Source: an uncultured Elusimicrobia bacterium
Lineage (GTDB): Bacteria > Elusimicrobiota > Endomicrobiia > Endomicrobiales > Endomicrobiaceae
Direction of reading: 5' to 3'
Length of the DNA: 16,885 nt
Assembly: GCA_947168325.1 (NCBI GenBank)
Contig: CAMVLN010000018.1
Location: 1 to 16,885 of the forward strand
Shown one piece after another: positions 6,388 to 13,507 of this stretch. The stretch's first letter is position 1, and every line of letters begins with the position of its first letter. The position numbers and the translations under genes are program-made. Below the pieces are notes generated by a model, which worked only from the letters and a program-made list of their open reading frames with translations, ran no database searches and was not told the origin of the DNA.

Positions 6388-8436
6388 ATGAAAAATGAAT
6401 TTAAATTAGTATCCAATTTTAGTCCGGCAGGAGAACAGCCACAAGCAATAGATAAACTGTCGAAAAATATTCTAGCAAATAAAAAAACACAAGTGTTGCT
6501 TGGTGTTACTGGTTCTGGTAAAACTTTTGTTATAGCTAATGTTATACAGAAAGTTCAAAAACCAACACTTATAATTTCACCTAACAAAATTCTTGCGGCA
6601 CAATTATATTCTGAATTTAAATCTTTTTTCCCACATAATGCTGTAGAATATTTTATATCGTATTATGATTATTATCAACCAGAAGCATATATTCCACAAA
6701 CAGATACATATATAGAAAAAGATTCTTCTATAAATGATCATATAGATAGATTAAGGCTTAAAGCTACAACATCTATTCTTGAAAGAAGAGATGTTATTGT
6801 TGTTGCTTCAGTTTCAAGTATTTATAATTTAGGTGCCCCTGAAGACTATCAAAATATGTGTGTAAAAATTTCTGTTGGCCAAAAAACTACAAGAGATAAA
6901 ATAATTGAACAACTTATTGCAATACAATATGAAAGAAATGAAATAGATTTTATTAGAGGCAAATTTAGAGTTAAAGGAGACATTTTAGATATTTTCCCTG
7001 CATATTTAGAAACAGCAATAAGAATAGATTTTTTTGGAGATGAAATAGATACAATAAAAGAATTTAATGTTTTAACAGGTGAAATTTTAAATAAAAAAGA
7101 AAAAACATATATTTATCCTGCAAAACATTTTGTTACTTCTAGTGACAAATTAAAAACTTCCATAAAACTTATAGAAAATGAACTTGAAAATAGAGTTACA
7201 CATTTAAAAGCCGAAGGTAAATTATTAGAAGCTCAAAGGTTATTACAAAGAACAAAATATGATATGGAAATGTTGCAAGAAACAGGTATATGTCATGGTG
7301 TAGAAAACTATTCAAGACATTTATCTTTAAGACCAGCAGGAACCCGCCCAACAACATTAATAGATTATTTTCTTTCTAACGAACTAACGAAAGATTTTAT
7401 GTTAGTTATAGATGAATCTCATATATCTTTGCCACAAATAAGAGGAATGTATGAAGGAGATAGAAGCAGAAAACAAACATTAGTAGATTTTGGATTTAGG
7501 TTACCATCCGCACTTGATAACAGACCTTTAAAATTTAATGAATTTGAAGAGATAATAAATCAATCTATAATGGTTTCTGCAACTCCGGGAAAATATGAAT
7601 TAGAAAAGTCAAAAAATGATATAGTGGAACTTGTTATTAGACCTACAGGTCTTGTAGATCCAGAAGTTATTATAAGGCCAATAGATAATCAAATTAAAGA
7701 TATGATTGAAGAAATAAAAAAAGTTATATCTAAAAAACAAAGAGTATTAATAACAACATTAACAAAAAAAATGTCAGAAGATTTAACAGCATATTTAAAA
7801 GAAAAAGGATTTAATGTTGAATATATGCATTCGAGTATAGAATCTCTTAAAAGAATAGAAATAATAAGAGATTTACGGTTAGGAAAATTTGATATTTTAG
7901 TAGGTATAAATTTGTTAAGAGAAGGGCTAGACTTGCCAGAAGTTGCACTTGTTGTAATTCTTGATGCAGATAAAGAAGGGTTTTTAAGGTCAGAACAAAC
8001 TTTAATTCAAACTTGTGGTAGAGCTGCAAGAAATGTTGATGGAAAAGTAATTTTTTATGCTGATAAAATTACAGGTTCTATGGATAGAGCAATTAAAGAA
8101 ATGGTTCGTAGAAGAAAAAAACAATTAGAGTACAATAAAAAAAATAAAATAACACCTAAAACTATTATTAAAGCTGTTAGTGAACTTGAAGAGTTTCAAT
8201 TTAAAGCAAAGGAAACTTCACAACAAATGTTAGTTAAACAACTAAATGAAGAATATATATCTTCAAAAAATATTAATCAAATTATGAAATCTTTGGAACA
8301 ACAAATGAAAGAAGCAGCAGACAATTTAGATTTTGAAACAGCTGTAATTTTTAGAGATAAATTAAAAGAACTTAAAAGTATGAGTATACAATCACAATCA
8401 TCAAACAAAAAAACATCAAACAAATCAAAAAAGTAA
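6388..8436 (+). CDS. uvrB: Excinuclease ABC subunit UvrB
   Basis: Helicase-like damage-verification subunit of nucleotide excision repair; it receives DNA from UvrA and recruits UvrC. The 682-residue length is typical. Walker A is GVTGSGKT (39-46). The DNA-clamping beta-hairpin region is YYDYYQPEAYIPQTDTY (92-108). The DEAH-like box is VIDESHISLPQIRGMY (about 340-355). Helicase motifs V/VI appear as GINLLREGLDLPE and QTCGRAARN. The C-terminal UVR motif MKEAADNLDFETAVIFRDKL (about 636-655) is the UvrC/UvrA interaction hairpin. No SD precedes the ATG; the leader is ACAATATAAAAAA. It is transcribed divergently from the ATPase operon and converges on rnhB with a 24-base gap lacking a visible hairpin. 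Confidence 0.98.
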   Translation: MKNEFKLVSNFSPAGEQPQAIDKLSKNILANKKTQVLLGVTGSGKTFVIANVIQKVQKPTLIISPNKILAAQLYSEFKSFFPHNAVEYFISYYDYYQPEAYIPQTDTYIEKDSSINDHIDRLRLKATTSILERRDVIVVASVSSIYNLGAPEDYQNMCVKISVGQKTTRDKIIEQLIAIQYERNEIDFIRGKFRVKGDILDIFPAYLETAIRIDFFGDEIDTIKEFNVLTGEILNKKEKTYIYPAKHFVTSSDKLKTSIKLIENELENRVTHLKAEGKLLEAQRLLQRTKYDMEMLQETGICHGVENYSRHLSLRPAGTRPTTLIDYFLSNELTKDFMLVIDESHISLPQIRGMYEGDRSRKQTLVDFGFRLPSALDNRPLKFNEFEEIINQSIMVSATPGKYELEKSKNDIVELVIRPTGLVDPEVIIRPIDNQIKDMIEEIKKVISKKQRVLITTLTKKMSEDLTAYLKEKGFNVEYMHSSIESLKRIEIIRDLRLGKFDILVGINLLREGLDLPEVALVVILDADKEGFLRSEQTLIQTCGRAARNVDGKVIFYADKITGSMDRAIKEMVRRRKKQLEYNKKNKITPKTIIKAVSELEEFQFKAKETSQQMLVKQLNEEYISSKNINQIMKSLEQQMKEAADNLDFETAVIFRDKLKELKSMSIQSQSSNKKTSNKSKK

Positions 8437-8460
8437 AAAATAAGAACAAATAATAAAAAT

Positions 8461-9141
8461 TTACAGTAATTCTAATTGTTTTGAATTTAGAGGAGCAAAA
8501 CTCATTCTATGTATTGGGCAAGGGCCAAACTGTTTTATTGCTTCAATGTGAGCTTTGGTTCCATATCCTTTATGTTTTTGAAAGTTATATTGTGGATACA
8601 GCTTTGCATATTCATACATAATATTGTCTCTTGTAACTTTTGCAATAATTGATGCACAAGCTATACATGCACTTTTAGCATCCCCTGAAACTATCGCCTG
8701 CTGATTATATGCTATATTAGGAATTGTGTGGTTGCCATCAACTAAAACTAAATCTGGTTTTACAGATAAACACTCTACTGCTTTTCTCATTGCAAGAAAT
8801 GTTGCTTGTAAAATATTTATACCATCTATCGTTTTATTATCAACAATCCCTATTCCATAAGAAACAGATTTTTGTTTTATTGCTTCAAATAAAACATTCC
8901 TTTTATTTTCGGGTAACTTTTTAGAATCGTCAACACCGTTAATAACTATATCTTTTGAAAATATTACTGCTGCTGCTACTACTGGTCCTGCTAAAGGTCC
9001 CCGTCCTGCCTCATCAACACCACAGACAAAACTAAGTCCCCTATTATAAAATTCTTTATCAAAATCAAAAAGAAAAATCTTCTTTCCTTTATACTGCTTT
9101 ATTTTCAACTGCAACTTCTTCAGCTTGTTTCCTTTGAACAT
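8461..9141 (-). CDS. rnhB: Ribonuclease HII
   Basis: Endonuclease removing ribonucleotides and RNA from RNA:DNA hybrids. CGVDEAGRGPLAGPVVAAAV carries the first catalytic Asp-Glu pair, LVDGNH the next Asp, and SIIAKVTRD the last Asp, as in RNase HII. The start is ambiguous. The ATG at 9141 would give 226 residues but overlaps rplS by 53 bases, lacks a good SD, and adds a lysine-rich segment not typical of the family. An ATT at 9078 sits 10 bases after the rplS stop, 6 bases after an AAAGGA SD-like sequence, and gives a normal-looking N-terminus (IFLFDFDKEF, 205 residues). The conventional ATG is listed; the ATT is a serious alternative. Last gene of the rpsP operon. Confidence 0.93.
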   Translation of the reverse strand: MFKGNKLKKLQLKIKQYKGKKIFLFDFDKEFYNRGLSFVCGVDEAGRGPLAGPVVAAAVIFSKDIVINGVDDSKKLPENKRNVLFEAIKQKSVSYGIGIVDNKTIDGINILQATFLAMRKAVECLSVKPDLVLVDGNHTIPNIAYNQQAIVSGDAKSACIACASIIAKVTRDNIMYEYAKLYPQYNFQKHKGYGTKAHIEAIKQFGPCPIHRMSFAPLNSKQLELL

Positions 9142-9472
9142 CAGCAATTCTTGCTGCTTTACCCGACAAGTTTCTTAAATAGTAGAGCTTTGATTTCCTT
9201 ACTTTACCTTGCCTCATAACTTGTATTTTTTCAATTCTTGGTGAATGTATAGGGAATATCCTTTCTACTCCAACACCAAAAGAGATTTTTCTTACTGTAA
9301 ATGTTTCAGTAAGCCCAGTCCCCCTTCTTTGTATCACAACTCCCTCAAAAGCCTGAATCCTTTCATTTCCACCTTCAACAACTTTAAAAAAAACTTTTAC
9401 TGTATCACCAGCTCTAAATTGTACCTTAATATTTTTCTTCTGTTTTTCTTCTATTTGCTCTATAAGTGACAT
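9089..9472 (-). CDS. rplS: 50S ribosomal protein bL19
   Basis: Large-subunit protein located near the 30S-50S interface. The 127-residue product shows IKVQFRAGDTVKVFFKVVEG (15-34), QAFEGVVIQRRGTGLTETFTVRKIS and GVERIFPIHSPRIEKIQV, all diagnostic of bL19, then YYLRNLSGKAARI. An alanine/glutamate-rich C-terminal tail extends past the conserved core. The start is an ATG at 9472 with AAAGGAG 7 bases upstream. A 95-base gap separates it from trmD, the longest gap in this operon; it holds a T-rich stretch and a 7-bp dyad (9537-9543 / 9560-9566) but no convincing terminator. Confidence 0.98.
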   Translation of the reverse strand: MSLIEQIEEKQKKNIKVQFRAGDTVKVFFKVVEGGNERIQAFEGVVIQRRGTGLTETFTVRKISFGVGVERIFPIHSPRIEKIQVMRQGKVRKSKLYYLRNLSGKAARIADVQRKQAEEVAVENKAV

Positions 9473-9567
9473 TTTACTGCTCCTTTAATTTTTTACTGTT
9501 TCTTTTTGCTTTAATAGTTTAAACATGATGACATACAATACAAAAAAAAATAAAACAAGTTGTATTT

Positions 9568-10278
9568 TCATTGCTTTTTTAACTTTAATAAATCAGGTCT
9601 TCTATTTTTTGTTCTCTCATAGGACTTCTGTTTTCGCCATTTTTCTATTTCTAAATGATTACCCGAAAGTAAAACTTCAGGAACATTCATATTTTTAAAT
9701 TTTGCAGGTCTGGTATATTGAGGATAATCTAACATTCCATTATAAAAAGAATCTTGCTCTACAGATGTTTTATCTTGAACTACTCCAGGCAACATTCTAG
9801 CAACACAATCAATTAAAACCATTGACGGAAGCTCCCCACCAGTTAAAATATAATCTCCTATAGATATCTCCTCGTCAACCCAATTCATAACTCGTTCATC
9901 TACACCTTCATAATGACCACATAACAAAACTAAATGTTCATATTTTGAAAGAGATTTAACCTTTTGTGTATTTAATAAGTTTCCTTGTGGACTCATATAA
10001 ATAACATAAGGTTTTTTATACGGATTTTTATATAAACTATTTTTCTTTCTTACTCCAATACTTTTCAACGACAAATATATTGGCTCTACCTGCATCAACA
10101 TTCCAGGTCCACCACCAAAAGGTCTATCATCTACTTTCTTATGTTTGTTTTTTGTAAAAGCTCTTATATCTACACAATTTATATCTAAAATATTTTTTTC
10201 TCTTGCTTTAGCTATTAAGCTACAAGTCATAGGTCCAGCAAACATATCCGGAAATATCGTTAATATATCAATCTTCAT
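9568..10278 (-). CDS. trmD: tRNA (guanine-N1)-methyltransferase TrmD
   Basis: SPOUT methyltransferase making m1G37 next to the anticodon, which prevents +1 frameshifting. The start is the ATG at 10278 (236 residues, MKIDILTIFPDMF), since family members begin exactly there; in-frame codons upstream lie inside rimM. Motifs: DDRPFGGGPGMLMQ, LLCGHYEGVDERV and SIGDYILTGGELP (trefoil-knot SAM site), and DSFYNGMLDYPQYTRP with the catalytic Asp. The C-terminal helical domain ends in a lysine-rich tail. It overlaps the RimM-like gene by 11 bases, indicating coupled translation. Its place between rimM and rplS is the classic order. Confidence 0.98.
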   Translation of the reverse strand: MKIDILTIFPDMFAGPMTCSLIAKAREKNILDINCVDIRAFTKNKHKKVDDRPFGGGPGMLMQVEPIYLSLKSIGVRKKNSLYKNPYKKPYVIYMSPQGNLLNTQKVKSLSKYEHLVLLCGHYEGVDERVMNWVDEEISIGDYILTGGELPSMVLIDCVARMLPGVVQDKTSVEQDSFYNGMLDYPQYTRPAKFKNMNVPEVLLSGNHLEIEKWRKQKSYERTKNRRPDLLKLKKQ

Positions 10279-10597
10279 AAACCATAAGTCCAAAAGAATC
10301 TTCTACAATAATAGTATCTTCTAATTTAACTTTAGTTCCATAAGTATCACTATATCCTTCAGGTAAAGATACAAAAATCCTTCTTCCAGACATATCTACT
10401 TTTGTCACTATGCCTTTTAAAGCTGGAATTAAAAGCTCCTCACTTTCAGACTTTATGGTCCATATATCATTATTTCCCGTAGAAAATACATCTGTCAACA
10501 AACCTAATTCTATTCCATCTTGATCAAAAACTTCAAAACCTAAAATATCTGATACTTTCCATACGGTTTTTTTAAAATTTTTTATAGTACTATCCAT
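10268..10597 (-). CDS. rimM: RimM-like protein lacking the N-terminal domain
   Basis: RimM helps mature the 16S rRNA 3' domain and normally binds uS19. Here only the C-terminal half is present: residues 12-109 align with the PRC-barrel, including VSDILGFEVFDQDGIELGLL, GNNDIWTI, ELLIPALKGIVTKVDMSGRRI and SLPEGY. Normal RimM is about 160-180 residues; this one is 109, and only 28 bases separate it from khpA, so the usual N-terminal beta-barrel domain cannot be encoded upstream. An in-frame TAG lies upstream near the khpA stop. The GGAG nearest the ATG is 16 bases away, farther than usual. It is intact and coupled to trmD, so more likely a reduced functional protein than a fragment, though decay is possible. 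The symbol reflects position and the PRC-barrel. Confidence 0.75.
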   Translation of the reverse strand: MDSTIKNFKKTVWKVSDILGFEVFDQDGIELGLLTDVFSTGNNDIWTIKSESEELLIPALKGIVTKVDMSGRRIFVSLPEGYSDTYGTKVKLEDTIIVEDSFGLMVYED

Positions 10598-10625
10598 TTT
10601 TAATCTAATAGCACTCCAAAACTTA

Positions 10626-10856
10626 CTATTCTACAATTTCCAATGTTGTTCTTTTATTAAGTTTCGCAGATGCAGAATTCAAAATTATTCTTATAGCTTT
10701 TATTATTCTGCCTTCCTTACCAATAATTTTACCTCTATCGCTTACTGCAACCTTAAGTTCCAAAATTGTAGACCTTTCCCCTACAACTTCATTTACTTCT
10801 ACTTGATCAGGATTATCAACCAAAGCTTTTATTATATAAAGTATCAAATCTTTCAT
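10626..10856 (-). CDS. khpA: KH-domain RNA-binding protein KhpA
   Basis: Small single-KH RNA-binding protein (YlqC/KhpA family) that acts, often with KhpB, in RNA regulation linked to envelope and translation functions. The 76-residue product from the ATG at 10856 starts MKDLILYIIKALVDNPDQVEV, as the family does. The KH loop is GKIIGKEGR with the GxxG motif GKEG. GGAG lies 6 bases before this ATG; another ATG 12 bases upstream overlaps that SD and is not preferred. It sits between rpsP and rimM, its standard place in many bacteria, with a 28-base gap to the RimM-like gene. Confidence 0.93.
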   Translation of the reverse strand: MKDLILYIIKALVDNPDQVEVNEVVGERSTILELKVAVSDRGKIIGKEGRIIKAIRIILNSASAKLNKRTTLEIVE

Positions 10857-10899
10857 TTTACTCTCCATTAAAATAATATTATTTTATGCTTCTTATTTT

Positions 10900-11133
10900 C
10901 TACTGCTTTTTTAACAAACTAGATACTGTATCAGATGGCTTTGCACCATTTTTTAACCAATACTCTACCCTATCCTGCTTAACAGATAACTTATTCTCCT
11001 GTAAAACCGGATCGTACTGTCCTAAGATTTCAATAGGTTTTCCATTTCTTTTCGCCCTTTGATCAATAGCAACTACCCTGTAGTAAGCCCTTTTTGGTCT
11101 CCCTATTCTCTGTAGACGAATTCTCACACTCAT
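10900..11133 (-). CDS. rpsP: 30S ribosomal protein bS16
   Basis: Small-subunit assembly protein. The 77-residue product shows the bS16 signatures MSVRIRLQRIGRPKRAYYRVVAID at the start, then GKPIEILGQYDP and RVEYWLKNGAKPSDTV. The ATG at 11133 has AAGGAG 7 bases upstream. It is the first gene of the operon, with the promoter at 11189-11217 and a leader of roughly 50 bases. ffh, often found upstream, is absent here; decayed transposases lie instead. Confidence 0.98.
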   Translation of the reverse strand: MSVRIRLQRIGRPKRAYYRVVAIDQRAKRNGKPIEILGQYDPVLQENKLSVKQDRVEYWLKNGAKPSDTVSSLLKKQ

Positions 11134-11188
11134 TTGAGTTCTCCTTTCCTAAATAAATATTCTCGCCAAACGAACTACTCAGCCTATG

Positions 11189-11217
11189 ATTCTATATGTT
11201 TTCATCTTGTTTGTCAA
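11189..11217 (-). promoter_or_regulatory. Sigma-70 promoter of the rpsP operon
   Basis: On the minus strand a perfect -35 TTGACA (11217-11212) and a -10 TAGAAT (11194-11189; five of six consensus bases) are spaced by exactly 17 bases, about 55 bases before rpsP. This is the strongest promoter in the window and suits a ribosomal-protein operon. Its -35 overlaps the TGA that ends the decayed transposase reading. Confidence 0.75.
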
Positions 11218-12139
11218 GTTGTTGTGGTCTCTCATAACATATTGGATTTTTAGCAAAATTAGTTTATCAAAATTTTGTTAATAAATTCTATTTGTGTTAT
11301 ATAATTATGACACTTTATCAAATCATACCAACATAATTATTGTATTAATTGTTTATTTATCTCATTAATGTCTTTGTTTATATATGATTAAAAAATTGTT
11401 CTTGTATTGTTCTGTTAAATCTATATATATATACATCACTTTTTGGCTTTTGAGGATAATTAAAATAATGAATTTTTTTATCTTCCACATATTTATCAAA
11501 ATGTTTTTTACATTCTAATCCTTTATCTGTTTGTATGGCTTTTATATTAAATGGTACTTTTTCTTTTATTTCACTTATAAATTCTCTACTTATAACACTA
11601 TTTAATTCTTTATACAACTTTGCATATACATATCTGATTACTCTACCTATTCTTGTTATTGCATATAGCTTTATATCTCAATATCTCAAATGTATACTAT
11701 CTATTTGTACCATTTCGTACCATTTCTCAAATTCTTTTATCCATTTTCCTTTACAATATCGCTTCTTTCGTGTATATATTACTTCCTTTCTTACTCCTAT
11801 ATATCTTATCCTGTATTGCTTTATATGTCCTTTTACTTCTTCTTTTAGCTCACTCTTCCTTTTACTTTTATTTATTGGTGCTCTAGACTTATTCTTTAAC
11901 CCTATTATTCCTTCTTCCCTTAACTCCTTCTTCCATAAATACAGCACTGACCGTATTACTTTTAATCTATTCTTTACATACTCTAATCCATATCTTTCAT
12001 ATAATTCTAATATAAATGTTTTCTCTTCTACTTCCTACGGTTCTTCCTCTAATGCTATTAATGTTTTAATTGTTGTTTTTATTCCCTTTCCATACCATCT
12101 ACTCTTTTGTTCCTTTTTGAACTCCTTCCTTACTCCTTT
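11214..12139 (-). pseudogene. Decayed HTH + rve/DDE transposase (IS481/IS3-like)
   Basis: One frame from 12139 to 11378 reads as an N-terminal helix-turn-helix region (LELYERYGLEYVKNRLKV, then VLYLWKKELREEGIIGLK), a basic linker, then an integrase core. The core has MVQIDSIHL (first Asp), AIQTDKGLEC (second Asp) and YIYRFNRTIQEQFF, where the normal catalytic Glu of V-E-R-F-N is Tyr. It is broken by TAG at 12037-12035, TGA at 11680-11678 and TAA at 11380-11378. After a frame change the C-terminus seems to continue as NKDINEINKQLIQ and reaches TGA at 11216-11214 with more stops. No complete start was found. The element is dead; exact family assignment needs a database comparison. Confidence 0.8.
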
Positions 12140-12142
12140 TTA

Positions 12143-12214
12143 CTAATAAATCCCTATTTTTTATTTATTAGCTTTTTTACTTATTTTAGTCCATTTTGTG
12201 TTTGATCTTTTACA
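12143..12214 (-). repeat. IS terminus and leader hairpin, copy A
   Basis: Read on the minus strand from 12214, TGTAAAAGATCAAACACAAAATGGAC begins a segment upstream of the transposase remnant that recurs at 16563 (copy B) and 15226 (copy C). It includes a perfect 9-bp stem, CTAATAAAT / ATTTATTAG (12143-12151 and 12163-12171), just before the transposase reading frame. The 5'-TG end is typical of DDE elements. No matching inverted end was found on the rpsP side. Confidence 0.65.
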
Positions 12215-12222
12215 CTACTAAA

Positions 12223-12603
12223 TTTCTGACAGATGAAGTGTTGAAAGAATTCTCTTTTGATATTAAAGAATTTCAAGTTGATGATGATACTGAATTTATG
12301 GACAATTTTAAATAAGCTTGCCAAGATAATGATATTAAATTACTAGTTTTTCCACATAGAAAATCTAAAATCAATTGCAATGTCAAAAGAAATAATAGAA
12401 CTCTTCAAGAAGAATATTATTCTAAAAATTATAACAATTTAACAACAAATATTTCTTCTTTAAAAATATTTACAAAGCAAATTCAAAATCTTTACAATTT
12501 TGTTAAACTTCATAGAAATCTTATTTTTAATATTAGATTTTTTTCTACTATGGAATTTTTACCTTTCAAAATTTATATTTCAAAAACGGTTAAATCTCTT
12601 TAA
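12223..12603 (+). pseudogene. 3' remnant of a second rve/DDE transposase
   Basis: A plus-strand reading opens abruptly at 12223 and ends at TAA 12601-12603. It matches the C-terminal half of an integrase-type transposase: FQVDDDTEFMDNFK with the second catalytic Asp, then ACQDNDIKLLVFP, NVKRNNRTLQEEYY and YNFVKLHRNL. An in-frame TAA lies at 12313-12315 (probably an old GAA codon), and the catalytic Glu of V-E-R-x-N-R-T is Lys. The N-terminal half is absent, cut at the end of copy A 9 bases away. Its sequence differs from the neighbouring minus-strand transposase, so it belongs to another element. Confidence 0.75.
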
Positions 12604-12623
12604 CACTAACAGAACAGTGTTAA
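12600..12623. repeat. 8-bp stem-loop after the transposase remnant
   Basis: TTAACACT (12600-12607) and AGTGTTAA (12616-12623) form a perfect stem with an 8-base loop, overlapping the remnant's stop codon. No T-run follows, so it is more likely an element end or 3' structure than a strong terminator. It lies just ahead of the nadK promoter. Confidence 0.4.
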
Positions 12624-12626
12624 CAC

Positions 12627-12655
12627 TTAATAAAATTATAAAAATTGTATATAAT
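12627..12655 (+). promoter_or_regulatory. Candidate nadK-recN promoter
   Basis: TTAATA (12627-12632, four of six -35 bases) and a perfect TATAAT (12650-12655) are spaced by 17 bases, 30 bases before the nadK ATG. Confidence 0.5.
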
Positions 12656-12685
12656 AAAACAAATAAATTTTAAGAGTTTCATAAT

Positions 12686-13507
12686 ATGAATTATGTAGTT
12701 GCAATAGTATATAATCATTTAAAACCAATTACAAAGCAATATTGCAAAAAAATTTCTGCTTGGCTAAAGAATAAAAATGTAAAGGTTAAGTATATTTCTT
12801 ACAATGTTAAAACAAATCCAAAAGTTGATTTTATAATTTCTCTCGGTGGGGATGGAACGATGTTGAGAATAAGCAGACTTATATCAAAATATTCCATTCC
12901 AATAATTGGGGTAAATTTAGGAACTCTTGGTTTTTTAACAGATGTAGATATAAAAAGTGTTTTTGTTGCTTTAGAAAATATTTTAAATAATGGAATTCAT
13001 TATGAAGAAAGAATGATGTTGGATATTGAAATTGAAACAAAAAATAAAAAAATAAAAACTACGGCATTAAACGATTGTATATTAAGATCTGTATATAATG
13101 GAAGAGTGATTTCTGTAGATGCTTTTGTAAATAAAGAATTTGTATCCAGTTATAATGGTGATGGTGTTGTAATTGCTACACCTACAGGTTCTACAGCATA
13201 TTCTTTGGCTTTGTCTGGTCCTATAATTTATCCTACTTTGTCTCTATTTATAATAGCTCCAATATCGCCGCATACTTTGACTCATAGACCTATGATTCTA
13301 GATTGTAAAAACATACTGGAATTTTCTTCCACAAATAACAACAGAAAAACTGATTTAGTTGTTTCCATTGATGGACAAGAAAATTATGTTTTAGAAAAAG
13401 ATAAAAAAGTTAAAATAAAAATGTTTTCAAAAAAGGCAAAACTCATTAGAGATAAAAAGTATTCTTATTTTGATACACTTAAAACTAAATTGAAATGGGG
13501 TGTTTAG
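12686..13507 (+). CDS. nadK: NAD kinase
   Basis: Phosphorylates NAD to NADP, the only route to NADP in most bacteria. The 273-residue product has the signature GGDGTML (54-60) preceded by the hydrophobic strand DFIISL, then GVNLGTLGFLTD (75-86), ALNDCIL (Asn-Asp of the NAD site) and DGVVIATPTGSTAYSLALSGPI. The C-terminal part has SPHTLTHRPMIL and SIDGQENY. The length is typical. The ATG at 12686 has only a weak AAGAG about 10 bases upstream. The stop TAG directly abuts the recN start, so the two genes form a tight operon, a pairing seen in several bacterial phyla. Confidence 0.96.
   Translation: MNYVVAIVYNHLKPITKQYCKKISAWLKNKNVKVKYISYNVKTNPKVDFIISLGGDGTMLRISRLISKYSIPIIGVNLGTLGFLTDVDIKSVFVALENILNNGIHYEERMMLDIEIETKNKKIKTTALNDCILRSVYNGRVISVDAFVNKEFVSSYNGDGVVIATPTGSTAYSLALSGPIIYPTLSLFIIAPISPHTLTHRPMILDCKNILEFSSTNNNRKTDLVVSIDGQENYVLEKDKKVKIKMFSKKAKLIRDKKYSYFDTLKTKLKWGV

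Noticed and set aside
9537..9566. AATACAA / TTGTATT dyad between trmD and rplS as a terminator
   Set aside because: A 7-bp AT-only stem with a 16-base loop is weak, and a terminator here would cut rplS-rnhB from the operon with no new promoter seen.
11535..12146. A 203-codon plus-strand frame across the transposase region
   Set aside because: The minus strand here reads as a recognisable HTH-rve transposase; the plus frame is Ser/Phe/Tyr-rich antisense without motifs.
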